From Bacteroidales bacterium (GTDB lineage: Bacteria; Bacteroidota; Bacteroidia; Bacteroidales; WCHB1-69): a stretch of DNA of 23,958 bases. The stretch lies in NCBI GenBank assembly GCA_012838875.1, contig DUOL01000236.1, forward strand, positions 1 to 23,958, given 5' to 3'. The number at the start of each line of letters is the position of its first letter. The stretch's first letter is position 1. The notes below the pieces were generated by a model. That model was given only the letters and a program-made list of their open reading frames with translations, was not told the DNA's origin and searched no databases. The position numbers and the translations under genes are program-made. Positions 22,717-23,958 of this stretch are shown piece after piece.

Positions 22717-23958
22717 ATGTTTCGATTTGAATATAATTTTGTACTGTACGCACTTTTGATTATTCCCATTCTCATTGGATTTTACATCTTTTTACAATAT
22801 AGAAAAAGAAAAAATCTTGCTTCCTTTGGAGAGTTACGACTCATCAAACTTTTAATGTCGGATTTTTCTCCCAAGATGCAACATCTTAAATTTACTTTAC
22901 TCATGTTGGCTCTGACATTACTCATTTTTGCCATAGCTAATCCGCAGACAGGTAGCAGTTTAGAAAAGGGTAAGCGAAAAGGAGTAGATATTATGTTGTG
23001 CGTGGACGTCTCTAATAGCATGTTAGCCGAAGATATGAAACCAAATAGAATGGAGGCGGCTAAAATGGGGATTTCACGTTTTATCGACCAATTGAAAGGG
23101 GACAGAATCGGGGTGGTTGTTTTTGCGGGAAACGCCTTTGTACAACTGCCGATTACGAGTGATTATGCGGCTGCAAAAATGTTTGTAAATCATATTAATA
23201 CCGGCTTAATAAATGAGCAGGGAACGGATATTGCCGCCGCCCTTGACCTCGCCGCCGTCTCGATGCTTCCGGACGACCCCGCCAATCTTGATAAAAACAG
23301 ATTGAGTTCTCTCACCTCTAAAGTTATTTTACTCATTTCTGACGGTGAAGACCACTTTCAAGAAGCGATTGACGTTACACAAAAAATAAGAGAACTCGGC
23401 ATTACCGTACATACTATCGGAATAGGCTCACCTCGCGGCGAGCCCATCCCAATAAAAACGCGTAAAGGAATCCAAGAATTTAAAAAAGATAAAGAGGGGA
23501 ATACGGTTATCACAAGATTAAATGAAGCTATACTTCGAGATATTGCCGCCGCCGGAAATGGCGTGTACGTCCATGCATCCAACACGAATCTGGGCTTCGA
23601 AAAGATTAAAGAAAAGATTGACACCATGCATAAAGCGGATTTGGAAGAGGTTACTTTTGCGAAATATGATAGTCAATTTCAGATTCCATTATTTTTGGCA
23701 CTTATTCTGCTGTTTATTGAAATGTTACTTTTTACAACCCACTCGAAATTAAAAAATTGGCTACTAGAAAAACATCAAAGTTTTAAAATGAAATCAATTT
23801 TACTTATTCTCTTTTTTTTGACAAGCTCCTATTTTGTCCAAGCACAAACGAAAGAAGAATTATCGGCTATTAGGAAAGGAAATCGTGAATTTTTTAAGGC
23901 GGAAGAGGCACGTAAAAATGCTATGGAGCTGCAACAAGATAAACGAGAAATTAACCAA
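22717..23958 (+). CDS. batB: BatB von Willebrand A protein reading in frame into BatC (cut by the window end)
   Basis: An open frame of 414 codons from the ATG at 22717 to the last base, with no stop. Codons 1-357 are BatB: two N-terminal transmembrane helices (about 6-27 and 53-73), a VWA domain with MIDAS D97-x-S99-x-S101, T170 and D209 (S-D-G-E-D), and a C-terminal helix (about 323-340), so the end should lie in the cytoplasm. M-L-A-E-D and Q-L-P-I-T-x-D-Y-A-A-A-K are typical of BatB. Codon 358 is the ATG of BatC. Bat proteins are linked to aerotolerance and envelope stress in Bacteroides and other bacteria. The usual upstream genes (moxR, DUF58, batA) are absent; rarA stands there instead. 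Confidence 0.88.
   Translation, partial: MFRFEYNFVLYALLIIPILIGFYIFLQYRKRKNLASFGELRLIKLLMSDFSPKMQHLKFTLLMLALTLLIFAIANPQTGSSLEKGKRKGVDIMLCVDVSNSMLAEDMKPNRMEAAKMGISRFIDQLKGDRIGVVVFAGNAFVQLPITSDYAAAKMFVNHINTGLINEQGTDIAAALDLAAVSMLPDDPANLDKNRLSSLTSKVILLISDGEDHFQEAIDVTQKIRELGITVHTIGIGSPRGEPIPIKTRKGIQEFKKDKEGNTVITRLNEAILRDIAAAGNGVYVHASNTNLGFEKIKEKIDTMHKADLEEVTFAKYDSQFQIPLFLALILLFIEMLLFTTHSKLKNWLLEKHQSFKMKSILLILFFLTSSYFVQAQTKEELSAIRKGNREFFKAEEARKNAMELQQDKREINQ
23788..23958 (+). CDS. batC: BatC N-terminus (TPR protein, partial)
   Basis: From the ATG at 23788, in frame with batB, 57 codons reach the window end. Residues 1-19 are a clear signal peptide (basic start, I-L-L-I-L-F-F-L core, cleavage after V-Q-A). 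The mature start, with its I-R-K-G-N-R-E-F-F-K-A-E-E-A block, fits the first TPR helix of BatC, a periplasmic TPR protein. There is no stop codon or spacing between it and batB, so it may be translated as part of BatB or from its own ATG. Confidence 0.65.
   Translation, partial: MKSILLILFFLTSSYFVQAQTKEELSAIRKGNREFFKAEEARKNAMELQQDKREINQ

Noticed and set aside
20296..23958. Stop-codon reassignment as the cause of the two run-on frames
   Set aside because: TAA, TAG and TGA all end normal-length genes in this window, and no stop codon lies at either junction to be read through.
1..23958. Prophage, insertion sequence, integron or CRISPR array
   Set aside because: No transposase, integrase, phage structural gene, cas gene or regularly spaced repeat was found on either strand.

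Overview
The window is chromosomal DNA from a member of the Bacteroidota, probably Bacteroidales-like. It is AT-rich. The evidence is: two kinds of type IX secretion protein (a PorP/SprF-type outer-membrane protein and a cargo protein with a C-terminal sorting domain); a BatB/BatC aerotolerance locus; a DUF4369 lipoprotein; a protein family that seems confined to this phylum and is often labelled 'asparagine synthetase B'; and the typical -7 promoter element TAnnTTTG in front of most transcription units. All three stop codons are used, so the code is the standard bacterial one. I see no phage, transposase, integrase, CRISPR or rRNA.

Layout. 1-131 is a GC-rich, strongly self-complementary island that looks foreign to its AT-rich surroundings; its last part recurs once, at 20171-20213. 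231-3214 (+) is a compact block: DUF4369 lipoprotein, the 'AsnB'-labelled exported protein, and the PhoH-like ATPase. 3209-6521 (-) holds galE and a histidine kinase/OmpR response regulator pair resembling RprX/RprY. 6637-7728 (+) is an exported DUF1573 protein, facing rsgA (-). 8883-10674 (+) is peptidase E plus a dihydroorotate-dehydrogenase-like flavoprotein. 10770-12476 (+) is a type IX cargo protein with a strong terminator. 12598-12840 (-) carries tRNA-Ser(CGA) and tRNA-Leu(UAG). 12973-14430 (+) is PepD. 14567-17003 (+) is a PagL-type lipid A deacylase followed by an LplT-like lysophospholipid transporter. 17091-17785 (+) is a CAU tRNA followed six bases later by an outer-membrane barrel gene. 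17791-19929 (-) is a stress block: peroxiredoxin, then a YtfE/RIC-type hemerythrin overlapping a LuxR-type regulator. 20296-22578 (-) is one long frame joining a complete RarA ATPase to a complete PorP/SprF-type protein. 22717 to the window end (+) is batB reading in frame into batC without a stop.

The most unusual content is the pair of in-frame run-ons at the right end. In both, a protein that ends in the cytoplasm (RarA, BatB) reads straight into the signal peptide of an exported protein (SprF-like, BatC). In both, the signal-peptide region contains a T-tract at which a one-base slip produces a stop within a few codons. This may be real fusion, nested in-frame initiation, or slippage-controlled output; sequence alone cannot decide. 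The second most unusual feature is the structured GC-rich repeat. Other oddities are a tRNA apparently co-transcribed with an outer-membrane protein gene, a nearly leaderless histidine kinase mRNA, and a LuxR-type regulator whose receiver lacks the phosphorylatable aspartate and whose gene overlaps a hemerythrin gene.

Functionally the window is a mix of housekeeping genes (RsgA, PhoH, GalE, PepD, PepE, RarA, tRNAs) and envelope or stress genes (DUF4369, DUF1573, PagL/LplT, outer-membrane barrels, type IX secretion, peroxiredoxin, hemerythrin, Bat). This would fit an organism coping with oxygen or nitrosative stress at a complex outer membrane, but that is inference.
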